A DNA stretch of 36,375 bases, from the NCBI GenBank assembly GCA_021846285.1, contig JAJZCB010000034.1, forward strand, positions 1 to 36,375, read 5' to 3'. This stretch comes from Bacillota bacterium. Its GTDB lineage: Bacteria; Bacillota; Bacilli; Alicyclobacillales; SLC66. A model generated the notes under the pieces. It ran no database searches. It saw nothing but the letters and a program-made list of their open reading frames with translations, and had not been told where the DNA came from. Below are positions 1 through 9,127 of the stretch, in pieces. The first letter of the stretch is position 1. Each line of letters starts with the position of its first letter. Position numbers and translations under genes: made by a program.

Positions 1-1166
1 TGATTGTGGCGGGTGCGCGCAGCGCTGTAGGCAAGGCCGGGCGCGGCAATCTGCGCCAAACCAGGGCGGACGAACTTGCCGCCATGATTCTTAAAGGCGT
101 ACTTGCGCGCGTGCCTGAGCTTGATCCTGCGAAAATCGAGGATATTATCCTCGGTTGTGCGACTCCTGAAGCAGAGCAGGGGATGAACATGGCTCGCATC
201 ATTGGACTGCGCGCGGGCCTGCCAACGTCTGTGGCGGGCGTCACCATCAACCGGTTTTGCAGTTCGGGCCTTCAGGCGATTGCCATGGCCGCGCAATCGA
301 TTCAGACTGGCGCGAACGACGTGGTTGTGGCGGGGGGCGCGGAAAGCATGAGTCGAATGCCGATGGGTGGGTTCAATATTTCGCCCAATCCACACCTGGC
401 CGAATATTTCCCGGAGTCTTACATGTCCATGGGACACACCGCAGAGGAAGTGGCGCGGCGTTTTGGTGTGAGCCGCGAAGATCAGGACGCCTTTGCCTTG
501 CAAAGTCATAGGCGCGCTGCGACGGCAATCCGCGAGGGTAAATTTAAAAATGAAATTATTCCTGTCGAGGTCACATTGACCGATACGGATGACAGCGGCC
601 GCGTGCGGGAGCGCAAGGTCATCGTAGACACGGATGAAGGGGTGCGGACTGATACAACGCTCGAAGCGCTCGCGAAACTGAAACCCGTGTTTAGCCTAAC
701 CGGCAGCGTAACGGCGGGAAACTCTTCGCAGACGAGCGATGGAGCGGCGGCGCTCGTGATGATGTCCGATCAACAGGCCGCCGTTTTGGGTTTGCAACCG
801 ATAGGAGTATTTCGATCATTCGCCGTTGCGGGGGTCGATCCAGACATCATGGGAGTGGGGCCGGTTGCGGCGGTGCCAAAGGCGCTCGAGAAAGCCGGGC
901 TGACACTTGCAGACATCGATCGCATTGAGTTGAACGAAGCGTTTGCGTCACAGGCGCTCCAAGTCATCAGGGCGCTTCACATGGATCAGAGCAAAGTCAA
1001 TGTCAATGGCGGAGCGATTGCTCTCGGTCATCCCCTGGGATGCACGGGCGCTCGACAAACTGTGACGCTGCTCGAGGAACTTAAACGCGCGGGTGGACGT
1101 TATGGACTGGTAACGATGTGTATTGGCGGGGGCATGGGAGCCGCCGGTGTGATCGAGAGACTGTAA
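1..1166 (+). CDS. Acetyl-CoA acetyltransferase (thiolase), 5' end cut by the window
   Basis: Thiolase of the FadA/AtoB family. It cleaves 3-ketoacyl-CoA with CoA, or condenses two acetyl-CoA, in the cytosol. The frame is open from the first base and reads IVAGARSAVGKAGRG, the usual thiolase N-terminus, so only a few residues and the start codon are missing. Counting from the GTG at 6, the nucleophilic Cys is residue 85 (NRFCSSG), the His is 342 (GGAIALGHPLGCTG) and the second catalytic Cys is 372 (CIGGGMGAAG). All three are intact. The next gene begins 34 bases after the stop and encodes an acyl-CoA dehydrogenase, so the pair probably forms a beta-oxidation operon. Degradative and biosynthetic thiolases cannot be separated from sequence alone, but the FadE-like neighbour favours degradation. 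Confidence 0.93.
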   Translation, partial: IVAGARSAVGKAGRGNLRQTRADELAAMILKGVLARVPELDPAKIEDIILGCATPEAEQGMNMARIIGLRAGLPTSVAGVTINRFCSSGLQAIAMAAQSIQTGANDVVVAGGAESMSRMPMGGFNISPNPHLAEYFPESYMSMGHTAEEVARRFGVSREDQDAFALQSHRRAATAIREGKFKNEIIPVEVTLTDTDDSGRVRERKVIVDTDEGVRTDTTLEALAKLKPVFSLTGSVTAGNSSQTSDGAAALVMMSDQQAAVLGLQPIGVFRSFAVAGVDPDIMGVGPVAAVPKALEKAGLTLADIDRIELNEAFASQALQVIRALHMDQSKVNVNGGAIALGHPLGCTGARQTVTLLEELKRAGGRYGLVTMCIGGGMGAAGVIERL

Positions 1167-1200
1167 GGACAGTAATGACCGTAGAGGGAGGCGTTTGACA

Positions 1201-2976
1201 ATGAACAGTTCAAATCGCGAACGCGGCGCGCAATTTTTTGTCGCCGAGGGGAGCGCGAACAGCGTTTTTACACCAGAGGATTTTACCGAGGAACACCGCA
1301 TGATTGCAAGGACCACTGCAGAGTTCATCAACGGTGAGATTTTGCCGGTGGCGGAGCAACTCGAACATCAAGACTGGGATCTGACCGTCAAACTGTTGCG
1401 CAAGGCTGGCGATCTGGGGCTGTTGGCTGCAGACGTGCCCGAGGCGTATGATGGGCTGGGACTCGACAAAGTCAGTTCGTCACTGATTACTGAGCAAATT
1501 ACCAGGGGCGGATCATTTGCGTTGTCGCACGGGGCGCATGTGGGCATTGGATCGCTTCCCATCGTGTATTTCGGAAACGATGCGCAAAAGAAGAAGTATT
1601 TGCCGGATCTTGCGAGTGGTAAGAAACTGGCGGCTTACGCACTGACGGAACCGGGGTCCGGTTCCGATGCGCTCGGCGCCAAAACGACGGCGAAACTGTC
1701 TGCGGACGGCCAATACTACGTCCTGAATGGCGCCAAGCAGTTCATCACGAATTCCGCGTTTGCCGACCTGTTTATCATCTACGCCAAAATTGACGGTGAG
1801 CAATTTTCTGCGTTCATTGTCGAGCGCGATTCCCCAGGGTTATCGACGGGTCCAGAAGAAAAGAAGATGGGGATCAAGGCGTCGTCGACTCGGCCGCTGA
1901 TTTTGGAAGATGTGCATGTACCGGTCGAAAACTTGCTCGGTGATCCCGGCCGCGGGCATGTGATCGCGTTTAACATCCTGAACATTGGTCGGTACAAACT
2001 GGCTGTCGGGTGCGTTGGAGGGGCTAAGGAGGCGCTTGAGACATCCATCAGGTATGCCAAGACTCGTGAACAGTTCAATCGCCCGATTGCTTCGTTCCCT
2101 TTAATCCAGGGCAAAATCGCCGACATGGCCATGCGCACGTTTGTCGCGGAGAGTATCGTCTACCGTACGACGGGAGCGATTGACCAGGCGCTCGAGGAAA
2201 TTGATCTGTCAGGCGCAGACGCCGGACGCAATGCCGCCAAAGCGATTGAGGAATTTGCCATTGAGTGCTCGATCAACAAGGTGTTCGGTTCCGAGACCCT
2301 CGATTTTGTAGTGGATGAAGGGGTGCAAATTCACGGCGGCGCGGGATTTATCCAGGATTACCCAATAGAACGTATGTATCGTGACTCTCGTATCAACAGG
2401 ATTTTCGAGGGAACCAATGAAATTAACAGGTTGCTCATTCCGGGAACGCTGATGAAAAAAGCGCTGAAGGGTGAGGTAGCGCTGCTGCAGGCGGCTCAGG
2501 CGCTGCAACAGGAACTGATGGGTCCGATCGAAACCGCCGATGAGAGCGAGGTTCTTGGTCCGGAACGTCATGCGGTGGCTATGGTCCGCAAGCTGTTCTT
2601 GTTTGCTGGGGGTCTTGCAGTCCAAAAGTATGGACAGAAGCTGGAACAGGAGCAGGAAGTGCTAGCCGATCTTGCAGACCTTGGCATCGCTCTGTATGGG
2701 ATGGAGAGCGCTCTCCTGCGCGCGCAAAAAGCACAGACAAACGGTCATCATCACGCTGCTCTTCAAGCCGAATATGTACGCCTGTATGTGGCGGAGACAT
2801 TCCCTGAGGCGGAGCGTCTTACAAAAGACATTCTTGCCATCATGGAGGACGGAGACGGTTTGCGGACGTCACTCTCCGTGCTGCGTAAACTCACGCGCCT
2901 GCTCCCGCCCAACACGACGGCGCTCAAGAGAGGGATCGCGGCACGTCTGCTGGAGGTCGAGAAGTATCTCGCCTAG
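1201..2976 (+). CDS. Acyl-CoA dehydrogenase (FadE-like, long form)
   Basis: FAD-dependent acyl-CoA dehydrogenase of 591 residues, the size of Bacillus FadE-type enzymes, which carry a C-terminal extension beyond the usual core of about 380 residues. It catalyses the first oxidation of beta-oxidation and passes electrons to ETF. Visible motifs are AYALTEPGSGSDALGAKTTA (flavin/substrate binding), NGAKQFITN and RIFEGTNEINR, where Glu403 aligns with the catalytic base of the family. I chose ATG 1201 because GGGAGG (1186-1191) lies 9 bases upstream. A TTG at 1195 in frame would be only 3 bases from it. The TAG stop lies inside the left arm of a 19-bp inverted repeat. It is likely co-transcribed with the thiolase. 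Confidence 0.93.
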   Translation: MNSSNRERGAQFFVAEGSANSVFTPEDFTEEHRMIARTTAEFINGEILPVAEQLEHQDWDLTVKLLRKAGDLGLLAADVPEAYDGLGLDKVSSSLITEQITRGGSFALSHGAHVGIGSLPIVYFGNDAQKKKYLPDLASGKKLAAYALTEPGSGSDALGAKTTAKLSADGQYYVLNGAKQFITNSAFADLFIIYAKIDGEQFSAFIVERDSPGLSTGPEEKKMGIKASSTRPLILEDVHVPVENLLGDPGRGHVIAFNILNIGRYKLAVGCVGGAKEALETSIRYAKTREQFNRPIASFPLIQGKIADMAMRTFVAESIVYRTTGAIDQALEEIDLSGADAGRNAAKAIEEFAIECSINKVFGSETLDFVVDEGVQIHGGAGFIQDYPIERMYRDSRINRIFEGTNEINRLLIPGTLMKKALKGEVALLQAAQALQQELMGPIETADESEVLGPERHAVAMVRKLFLFAGGLAVQKYGQKLEQEQEVLADLADLGIALYGMESALLRAQKAQTNGHHHAALQAEYVRLYVAETFPEAERLTKDILAIMEDGDGLRTSLSVLRKLTRLLPPNTTALKRGIAARLLEVEKYLA

Positions 2977-3100
2977 GGGAGCAGTGATAAAGTCCGCAAA
3001 GCAGGCGCGGTCACTCCGGATATAGCGTCCGAGGCTTCAGTCGGACGCTATATCTACCGCTGTGCGCATGCCCAAATTGGGTTTATCACTGCTCCCCTAG
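2973..3100. repeat. 128-bp nested inverted-repeat element
   Basis: The ends form a perfect 19-bp inverted repeat: CTAGGGGAGCAGTGATAAA at 2973-2991 and its reverse complement at 3082-3100. Inside is a second perfect 14-bp inverted repeat (GATATAGCGTCCGA at 3019-3032, complement at 3041-3054, 8-base loop), and GCGGT (3007-3011) can pair with ACCGC (3056-3060). The left arm includes the stop codon of the acyl-CoA dehydrogenase. There is no T-tract, so it is not a classical terminator. A miniature inverted-repeat element or a structured 3' UTR is possible, and I see no second copy in this window. Confidence 0.75.
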
Positions 3101-3127
3101 ACGCGGGAGGAATGCGGGCAGGACCGG

Positions 3128-3188
3128 ATGAGGCGTCACAGTGATGATGAAGCGGGTTTCAAGCTTCCCGATCGCTGTGGCGCCTCAT
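3128..3188. repeat. 18-bp inverted repeat (long stem-loop) between convergent genes
   Basis: ATGAGGCGTCACAGTGAT (3128-3145) pairs with ATCGCTGTGGCGCCTCAT (3171-3188) over 18 bp if two G-U wobbles are allowed. The inner part CGGG/CCCG can extend it. It ends 2 bases from the stop of the minus-strand LysM-3D gene and may be a transcription end signal for it, although no U-run follows. Confidence 0.6.
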
Positions 3189-3189
3189 G

Positions 3190-4230
3190 TCACCGAAATG
3201 CGCGCGTGGCTTGTTCCAGCATCGGTTGCCATACGAAGCGAGCCAGGCTGATGGCCCAGACATTGAGAATGTCCTCTGAAGGAGAGGCTGGCGGCAAATT
3301 GATTTGGACGCCCGGCCTGTCAGGCGCCGCGTGAGCCGTCGATGGCGCAGCTGACACGGGCGCCGCGATCGCTGCCGTCGCCAAGGCGGCGGATGCTGGT
3401 GTCGGGGATGCAGCCGCCACGGGTGTTGCCGTCGGAATCGACGCCGCCGCCGCTGACGCGGATACCGACGTCAGGGGCGCCGCCTTCGGTACGCTGGGGA
3501 GAGGCGGGAATCCGGTGACCGTACTCCCAGCCAGACGTTCCTGACCTCCCGCGCCATAGACGCGCTGTCCGAGACGGGAGCCGGAGCTCTCTTTGTTCAT
3601 GGCCGCAAAAACCGGTAGACGATGCCGAAAAGCGACAGCGCTGCGTGGTATGATATACACGACGACGTTTCGCTGTACACCGAAATCGACAGCAGTCTGT
3701 TCCCTGTTATAAAATACATCAATATGGGATCCGACAATCGCTCCACCGGTGTCATCCGCGATCCGAAGCCCAACACCGGGGATGAACACAGCCGTTCCAT
3801 AGGGAATGACACTCGGATCCACCGCGATTGACAGTCCCTGTTTCGCTTGTTGACCAGTGGAGGTAATGCCGTAACCGGGTTGTCCAGGGTATTTGCCAGT
3901 CGATTCGTAACCGTCCGTATAAGCCGTCAGGGTGCACACCATAGCCTGTGAACCAGACGGCAGGCCCGACACAGGCGCGGGAACGACAAGGCGTTCACCG
4001 CTATAGATGAGGTTTGGGTTGGCAATGTTGTTCTGCGCAGACAAAACGGAGACTGTGGTGTGAAACGCAGCCGCCACCCCACTGAGTGTATCGCCCGGCT
4101 GGACCACACAGGTCGTCGTTTGCGGGTCAACAGTAGACAGTATTCCTGCCTGATTTGACGTGTTTGCGGCAAAAGCCTGGGTTACTGAGAACCCGCCCAG
4201 CAACACCGCGAGCGCAGCAATCGTTTTCAA
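3190..4230 (-). CDS. Secreted LysM plus 3D-domain cell-wall protein with Ala/Pro-rich tail
   Basis: Probably an exported peptidoglycan-active protein. The N-terminus is a signal peptide (KTIAALAVLLGGF ... AFA). Next comes one LysM domain (CVVQPGDTLSGVAAAFHTTV ... VPAPV) that binds glycan strands. A 3D domain follows (AVDPSVIPYGTAVFIPG ... ADDTGGAIVGSHIDVF) with its conserved aspartates intact; this fold belongs to the double-psi beta-barrel lytic transglycosylase group (MltA/YocH/Rpf relatives). The last 130 or so residues are low-complexity Ala/Pro/Ser and then a short hydrophobic or aromatic C-terminus, which is unusual for a 3D protein. An upstream ATG at 4263 lacks a ribosome binding site. 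TTG 4230 sits 9 bases after GGGAG, so I prefer it (346 residues). It is divergent from the next gene. Confidence 0.85.
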   Translation of the reverse strand: MKTIAALAVLLGGFSVTQAFAANTSNQAGILSTVDPQTTTCVVQPGDTLSGVAAAFHTTVSVLSAQNNIANPNLIYSGERLVVPAPVSGLPSGSQAMVCTLTAYTDGYESTGKYPGQPGYGITSTGQQAKQGLSIAVDPSVIPYGTAVFIPGVGLRIADDTGGAIVGSHIDVFYNREQTAVDFGVQRNVVVYIIPRSAVAFRHRLPVFAAMNKESSGSRLGQRVYGAGGQERLAGSTVTGFPPLPSVPKAAPLTSVSASAAAASIPTATPVAAASPTPASAALATAAIAAPVSAAPSTAHAAPDRPGVQINLPPASPSEDILNVWAISLARFVWQPMLEQATRAFR

Positions 4231-4331
4231 AGTCTTCACTCTCCCTGAGTAATCTAGTAACATTGTGTACGGAAAGTAGGTCTATTAAACGTGCAGGCAT
4301 ATATTTTGCCTGATGTGAGGCAGGGATCGTC

Positions 4332-4748
4332 ATGATTTGGGTCGGCGTACTGGCGCTTGTCTTCGTGGGTGTTGTCGTATTTGGCGCCGTTGAGCGAAGG
4401 AAGGGGAACTATGCATTTCGCATCCACAAACTTCAAAAACGGTCGCAAACTCTCATTGCGGAGATTTTGGCCATGCAGGAGGATGTGGACTATCTGTCAC
4501 TGTATGACGGGAAAGAAGAAGAGGGCCAGGCAAGGAAGATTGCAACCCAAGTCGCCCAAGCAAACGAGATTGCTGTGAGTACAGCTGAGCAGTTGCGGCT
4601 TTTGTTGCGCAGAAGCCGCAACCTGTTTGATGTCACAGATCTGTATGTGGACATCGGGATTCAGGAGGAGCAGCTTGAACGTGGCGAGGAACTGTACACA
4701 AGCGCCATGAACGGAATGCAAAAACTCGGCGGCGGCGGCCGTCATTGA
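4332..4748 (+). CDS. Hypothetical membrane-anchored coiled-coil protein
   Basis: I do not recognise this 138-residue protein. Residues 1-20 form one hydrophobic segment (WVGVLALVFVGVVVFGAV). The remainder is highly charged and heptad-like, rich in Glu, Gln, Leu and Arg, and probably forms a cytoplasmic coiled coil. The tail is Gly-rich (LGGGGRH). The start ATG follows AGGCAGGGA. It is divergent from the LysM-3D gene, with about 100 bases for both promoters, and ends about 140 bases before the tetR start. Its fold resembles small envelope scaffolding proteins, but I assign no function. Confidence 0.7.
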   Translation: MIWVGVLALVFVGVVVFGAVERRKGNYAFRIHKLQKRSQTLIAEILAMQEDVDYLSLYDGKEEEGQARKIATQVAQANEIAVSTAEQLRLLLRRSRNLFDVTDLYVDIGIQEEQLERGEELYTSAMNGMQKLGGGGRH

Positions 4749-4828
4749 GAGTCGCTCAGGTATATGTCGGGTGACGCGAACCGCATCATGCCCGGAACTT
4801 GGTTATGGTTGCTGATTCGATTGTGTGC

Positions 4829-4857
4829 TATGATTGCATTGACTGAGCGCTCGCTCG
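4829..4857 (+). promoter_or_regulatory. Candidate -10 box and overlapping TetR-type operator
   Basis: TATGAT at 4829-4834 is a good sigma-A -10 box, but no clear -35 is visible at standard spacing. Directly after it, at the predicted start of transcription, lies an imperfect palindrome, TGACTGAGC-GCTCGCTCG (4840-4857; 6 of 9 positions symmetric, core GAGCGCTC). It resembles the operators of fatty-acid-type TetR repressors. Placement just before tetR-icmF suggests autorepression that would also control icmF. This is inferred from layout. Confidence 0.45.
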
Positions 4858-4889
4858 GAGAGAGGGATATACGGGGGAGTGAAACGTCA

Positions 4890-5543
4890 GTGAGACATGG
4901 CGGCCTTATCGCAACACCAGTCAAAGATCCCGAATTGGTACGGGTGCGGCGCGCTCAGATTGTCAAGGCGGCCACACGGCTTTTCTCGGAAAAGGGCTAT
5001 CATGGAACGACGACACGGGAAATTGCCCGTGAGAGTGGTTTGGGCACAGGCACGTTGTATGAATATGTGAGTTCAAAGGAAGACATTCTGTATCTGGTTT
5101 GCGACATGATTCACTCTGAAGTGGAAGGCAAGTTGCGCTTGGTGGTTCCTGCAGGCGCGCGTGTCATAGAAGTGCTGCCGCCGGTGCTCGCGGGATTCTT
5201 TCGTGTTATGGATGAATTGCAGGAGTTAGTTTTGCTGATTTATCAGGAGACCAAGTCGCTGCCGCCAAACTATATGCGTCACGTGCTCCGCAGGGAAGCG
5301 GAGATTACAGATCACTTCGCCGAACTGCTGCGTGCGGGAATCGCGGACGGTTCCTTTACAGTGGCTCCAGAAGTCGTGTCGCTGATGGCGCACAACATCA
5401 CCGTGCTCGGACAGATGTGGGCTTTCAGGCGTTGGACGCTGCACCAGACTTATTCGTTACAGACATTCACGGAGACCCAGACCTCATTGATTATGCGTGA
5501 ATTGTGCGCTCCAACTGAGGCTTGGACGGATGACGAGGGGTGA
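4890..5543 (+). CDS. TetR/AcrR family transcriptional regulator
   Basis: A 217-residue TetR-family repressor. The N-terminal DNA-binding domain includes [20 protein letters not shown] and the helix-turn-helix [20 protein letters not shown] (about residues 41-60). The C-terminal part (70-217) is the ligand-binding, dimerising domain and is not diagnostic for a ligand. Longer frames begin at 4764, but they would start upstream of the likely promoter. GTG 4890 has GGGGGAG (4873-4879) 10 bases upstream and gives the family's normal length. The stop is 5 bases before the icmF ATG, so the two are an operon. An acyl-CoA ligand is plausible by analogy with FadR-type TetR regulators, but this is inference. 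Confidence 0.9.
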   Translation: MRHGGLIATPVKDPELVRVRRAQIVKAATRLFSEKGYHGTTTREIARESGLGTGTLYEYVSSKEDILYLVCDMIHSEVEGKLRLVVPAGARVIEVLPPVLAGFFRVMDELQELVLLIYQETKSLPPNYMRHVLRREAEITDHFAELLRAGIADGSFTVAPEVVSLMAHNITVLGQMWAFRRWTLHQTYSLQTFTETQTSLIMRELCAPTEAWTDDEG

Positions 5544-5548
5544 CCGAC

Positions 5549-8500
5549 ATGGACGACAGCACAATCTACAGACCGAGGAACCGAGTGCGCTTTGTGACGG
5601 CTTCCAGTCTGTTTGACGGACACGACGCTTCGATCAACATCATGCGCCGACTCCTGCAAGGATGCGGCGCAGAAGTTGTACACCTGGGTCACAACCGCTC
5701 CGTGCAGACTATTGTACGGACCGCGATCGAAGAGGACGCGCAGGGCATAGCCGTAAGTTCGTATCAGGGCGGGCATGTGGAGTTTTTCAAGTATATGATC
5801 GACATGTTGCGCGAGCGTGGAGCGGCTCACATCAAAGTCTTCGGCGGCGGCGGCGGCGTGATTGTGCCGCAGGAAATCGCGGAACTGCACGCCTATGGCG
5901 TTACTCGCATCTACTCGCCCGATGATGGTCGCGTGCTGGGTTTGCAAGGCATGATCAATGACATGGTGCGCTCGTGCGACAGTCCTACGCCAAAGACGGC
6001 GGCGCAGGAATTCCTTTCGTCGGACCGTCCACTGAGGACAACGGATACCCGAACGATCGCGGAATTGGTGACACTTCTGGAGGAACTCGTAGAACAGGGC
6101 CAGCCGACCGCAGACGTTCTGACGCGATTGTCGGCAGGCGGCGCCAAACACGCGCATTTGGCTGATCAGGCGAACATTCGCGTGGGGGATGGACCGGACA
6201 TAACAGCCACGGCGGTCATGATGCGGGAGCTGCCCGCGCCCGCTGGCGCCGTCGGTATTGTGGTCGGAATCACAGGCACCGGCGGAGCTGGCAAGAGTTC
6301 TTTGACGGATGAACTGGTGCGCCGCTTCTTACGCGATTTTGATGACAAAACTGTCGCGATCGTGTCGATTGATCCTTCCAAGCAAAAGACGGGGGGAGCC
6401 CTTCTCGGCGACCGCATACGGATGAATTCCATTTACCACTCGCGCGCATTCATGCGCTCGCTTGCCACACGGACTTCACGCTCGGAACTGTCGCTCGCGG
6501 TGCAGGAAGCCATTGCCATCTTGCGCGCAGCGCAATTTGATCTGATTCTCGTTGAGACAAGCGGAATTGGTCAGGGAGACGCTGCGATCGCGGAGATCGC
6601 GGATGTCAGCCTATACGTCATGACGAGCGAATACGGTGCGCCTTCGCAACTCGAGAAGATCGATATGCTCGATTACGCGGATCTCGTGGCGATCAACAAG
6701 TTCGATCGCAAGGGCTCGCTTGACGCATTGCGACACGTGCGAAAACAGCTCCAGAGAAATCACAACCGTTTTGCTGATGCTCTTGACGCGATGCCTGTAT
6801 ACGGAACCATCGCAAGTCAGTTCCACGACGTTGGAACAAACGCGCTCTACCAGGCGCTGATCGCGTGCATCAATGACAAGACTGACGCCGGCTGGACCAC
6901 GCGAGGCGGTCTGTCGCAAGGACTGCCGGAGAAACCATCCATCATTCCGGCCGATCGCATCCATTATCTGCTGGATGTCACGCAAACGGTCCGACGATAC
7001 CACAGATTCGTAGAACAGCAAGCCTCTCTAGCACAGCAGTGGTACCAGGTTGAAGGGGCTCTTGCCGCCGTGAAAGACCAGGGAGACCAAAGAACAGAGG
7101 TTGCTGAAGCTCTATCGGTCCTCCTGCATGGCGTCAAAGAGCAGATGAACCCGGAGACTCGCGAACTGCTGGAAGGGTTTTCGGATCTCGTAGAACGCTA
7201 TACGCAACCCGAATTGATTTCACGCGTTCGGGATCGGGAACTGCGCACTCCGCTCTATGTGCGATCGCTGTCAGGCCTCGATATTCCTAAAATCGCGCTG
7301 CCGCGTCTGCACGATTATGGGGACATCCTGCGCTATCTGATGCTGGAAAACGTTCCTGGGGAATTCCCTTATACGGCGGGGGTGTTTCCGCTCAAGCGGA
7401 CAGAAGAAGAGCCGCGTCGGCAGTTCGCCGGAGAGGGAACGCCAGAACGGACCAATCGACGGTTTCACTATCTGTCCTCCGGCGACAGCGCCAAGCGTCT
7501 CTCCACGGCGTTTGACAGTGTGACTCTGTACGGTGAAGACCCCGATTATCGACCGGACATCTACGGGAAGATTGGAGAGAGCGGTGTATCCATATGCACA
7601 CTGGATGACATGGAGGCGCTCTATGCGGGTTTTGACCTGATCAATCCCGCCACATCGGTCTCTATGACGATCAATGGACCCGCGCCGATCATCCTTGCCA
7701 TGTTTCTGAATACGGCCATCAACCAGCAGTTGCATCAGGCCGCCGCCAAAAATGACAGTCCACTGTCGCCAGAAAAACGCGCCGAGATTGCGCGGCGGAC
7801 GCTGCAAGTCGTGCGCGGCACAGTGCAGGCGGACATTCTCAAAGAGGATCAGGGCCAAAACACGTGTATCTTCTCCACGGAATTTGCTCTGCGTATGATG
7901 GGCGACATGCAACAGTTCTTTATCGAGCACAGTGTCCGCAACTACTATTCCGTCTCTATCAGCGGCTACCATATCGCCGAAGCGGGCGCGAACCCGATTT
8001 CGCAACTGGCCTTCACGCTGTCGAATGCGTTCACTTATGTCGAATACTATCTGAGCCGCGGCATGCACATCGACGAGTTTGCGCCCAATCTCTCCTTCTT
8101 TTTTAGCAACGGGATGGATCCGGAGTACACGGTGATGGGCAGAGTGGCGCGCCGCATCTGGGCGATTGCGATGAAACATCTGTACGGCGCGGGCGACCGC
8201 AGTCAGAAGTTAAAGTACCACATTCAAACCTCGGGGCGTTCCCTGCATGCTCAGGAGGTGGATTTCAACGACATTCGGACGACGCTTCAGGCGCTGCTCG
8301 CCATTTACGACAACTGCAACTCGTTGCACACAAACGCGTATGACGAGGCTGTCACAACGCCCACAGAGCAGTCGGTGCGCAGAGCCATGGCGATCCAGAT
8401 GATCATCAATCGCGAGTTTGGCCTTACGAAAAACGAGAATCCTCTGCAAGGCGCCTACATTACTGAGGAACTCACCAATTTGGTGGAACAGGCCGTTCTG

Positions 8501-8923
8501 GATGAGTTTTTGCGCATCCACGACCGCGGCGGCGTGCTGGGCGCCATGGAGACACAGTATCAGCGAAGCAAAATCCAGGAAGAGTCACTCTATTATGAGA
8601 CGCTAAAACATTCTGGAGAACTGCCCATCATCGGGGTGAACACCTATCTCAACCCGCAAACAGAGGACAGTGGCTATCAGGCGCCGCAATTGGAGCTGGC
8701 CCGCGCGACCATCGAGGAAAAGGAGCATCAGATCCAAGGGTTGCGCCACTTTCAGAAAGAGCATCAGCAGGAGGCCGAACCCGCATTGCAGCGCCTGCAG
8801 GACGTTGCCCAGCACGGGGGCAATATTTTCGCCGAACTCATGGAGACTGTCAAAGTCGCCAGTTTGGGGCAGATCACAGCGGCGCTCTACGAGGTCGGCG
8901 GACAGTACCGCCGCAACATGTGA
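5549..8923 (+). CDS. icmF: Fused isobutyryl-CoA mutase IcmF (B12 domain, G-protein chaperone, mutase)
   Basis: Adenosylcobalamin-dependent mutase of 1124 residues that interconverts isobutyryl-CoA and n-butyryl-CoA. Some members also act on isovaleryl- or pivalyl-CoA. Domain order is typical of IcmF. First is the B12-binding Rossmann domain with the base-off motif FDGHDAS (His25). A MeaB-like GTPase follows, with P-loop [12 protein letters not shown] (about residue 240) and NKFD (about 381). Last is the large catalytic barrel. In the barrel, GVFPLKR carries Phe613 where methylmalonyl-CoA mutase has Tyr (GPYPTMY), a substitution typical of isobutyryl-type mutases. ATG 5549 has GAGGGG 8 bases upstream. 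A GTG at 5540 would overlap the tetR stop. The neighbours (TetR, FadE-like, thiolase) point to branched or short acyl-CoA metabolism. Confidence 0.95.
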   Translation: MDDSTIYRPRNRVRFVTASSLFDGHDASINIMRRLLQGCGAEVVHLGHNRSVQTIVRTAIEEDAQGIAVSSYQGGHVEFFKYMIDMLRERGAAHIKVFGGGGGVIVPQEIAELHAYGVTRIYSPDDGRVLGLQGMINDMVRSCDSPTPKTAAQEFLSSDRPLRTTDTRTIAELVTLLEELVEQGQPTADVLTRLSAGGAKHAHLADQANIRVGDGPDITATAVMMRELPAPAGAVGIVVGITGTGGAGKSSLTDELVRRFLRDFDDKTVAIVSIDPSKQKTGGALLGDRIRMNSIYHSRAFMRSLATRTSRSELSLAVQEAIAILRAAQFDLILVETSGIGQGDAAIAEIADVSLYVMTSEYGAPSQLEKIDMLDYADLVAINKFDRKGSLDALRHVRKQLQRNHNRFADALDAMPVYGTIASQFHDVGTNALYQALIACINDKTDAGWTTRGGLSQGLPEKPSIIPADRIHYLLDVTQTVRRYHRFVEQQASLAQQWYQVEGALAAVKDQGDQRTEVAEALSVLLHGVKEQMNPETRELLEGFSDLVERYTQPELISRVRDRELRTPLYVRSLSGLDIPKIALPRLHDYGDILRYLMLENVPGEFPYTAGVFPLKRTEEEPRRQFAGEGTPERTNRRFHYLSSGDSAKRLSTAFDSVTLYGEDPDYRPDIYGKIGESGVSICTLDDMEALYAGFDLINPATSVSMTINGPAPIILAMFLNTAINQQLHQAAAKNDSPLSPEKRAEIARRTLQVVRGTVQADILKEDQGQNTCIFSTEFALRMMGDMQQFFIEHSVRNYYSVSISGYHIAEAGANPISQLAFTLSNAFTYVEYYLSRGMHIDEFAPNLSFFFSNGMDPEYTVMGRVARRIWAIAMKHLYGAGDRSQKLKYHIQTSGRSLHAQEVDFNDIRTTLQALLAIYDNCNSLHTNAYDEAVTTPTEQSVRRAMAIQMIINREFGLTKNENPLQGAYITEELTNLVEQAVLDEFLRIHDRGGVLGAMETQYQRSKIQEESLYYETLKHSGELPIIGVNTYLNPQTEDSGYQAPQLELARATIEEKEHQIQGLRHFQKEHQQEAEPALQRLQDVAQHGGNIFAELMETVKVASLGQITAALYEVGGQYRRNM

Positions 8924-9040
8924 CAGGGAAAGACTTCCATGTCTGAGTTTTGCGAAGCAAAATCTCACTGCTGACGCGCACCATCGGAGGAATGAACAAG
9001 CGTCTGCGACGTTTTTCAGGAATGAAAAACCCACTCGTCA

Positions 9041-9110
9041 GGATTCCTATGCTGTGCCCGTCGCGAGTTCGGCGCAGCCGTGTCTGAGCAGGGGCACAGC
9101 ATAGGAATCC
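9041..9110. repeat. 19-bp perfect inverted repeat
   Basis: GGATTCCTATGCTGTGCCC at 9041-9059 is the exact reverse complement of 9092-9110. The 32-base centre holds a smaller stem CGGC-GCA-GCCG (9070-9080). No T-run follows on either side. It could act as a transcript-stabilising hairpin, a cruciform or the ends of a miniature element. Confidence 0.75.
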
Positions 9111-9127
9111 GGCCGGCAGGAATGATC

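Noticed and set aside
948-1331. Minus-strand frame across the thiolase/FadE junction
   Set aside because: It is antisense to two conserved genes and has no ribosome binding site or domain.
7271-8179. Minus-strand frame of 302 codons within icmF
   Set aside because: It is a shadow of a highly conserved coding region. The composition is Arg/His-rich and there is no motif or ribosome binding site.
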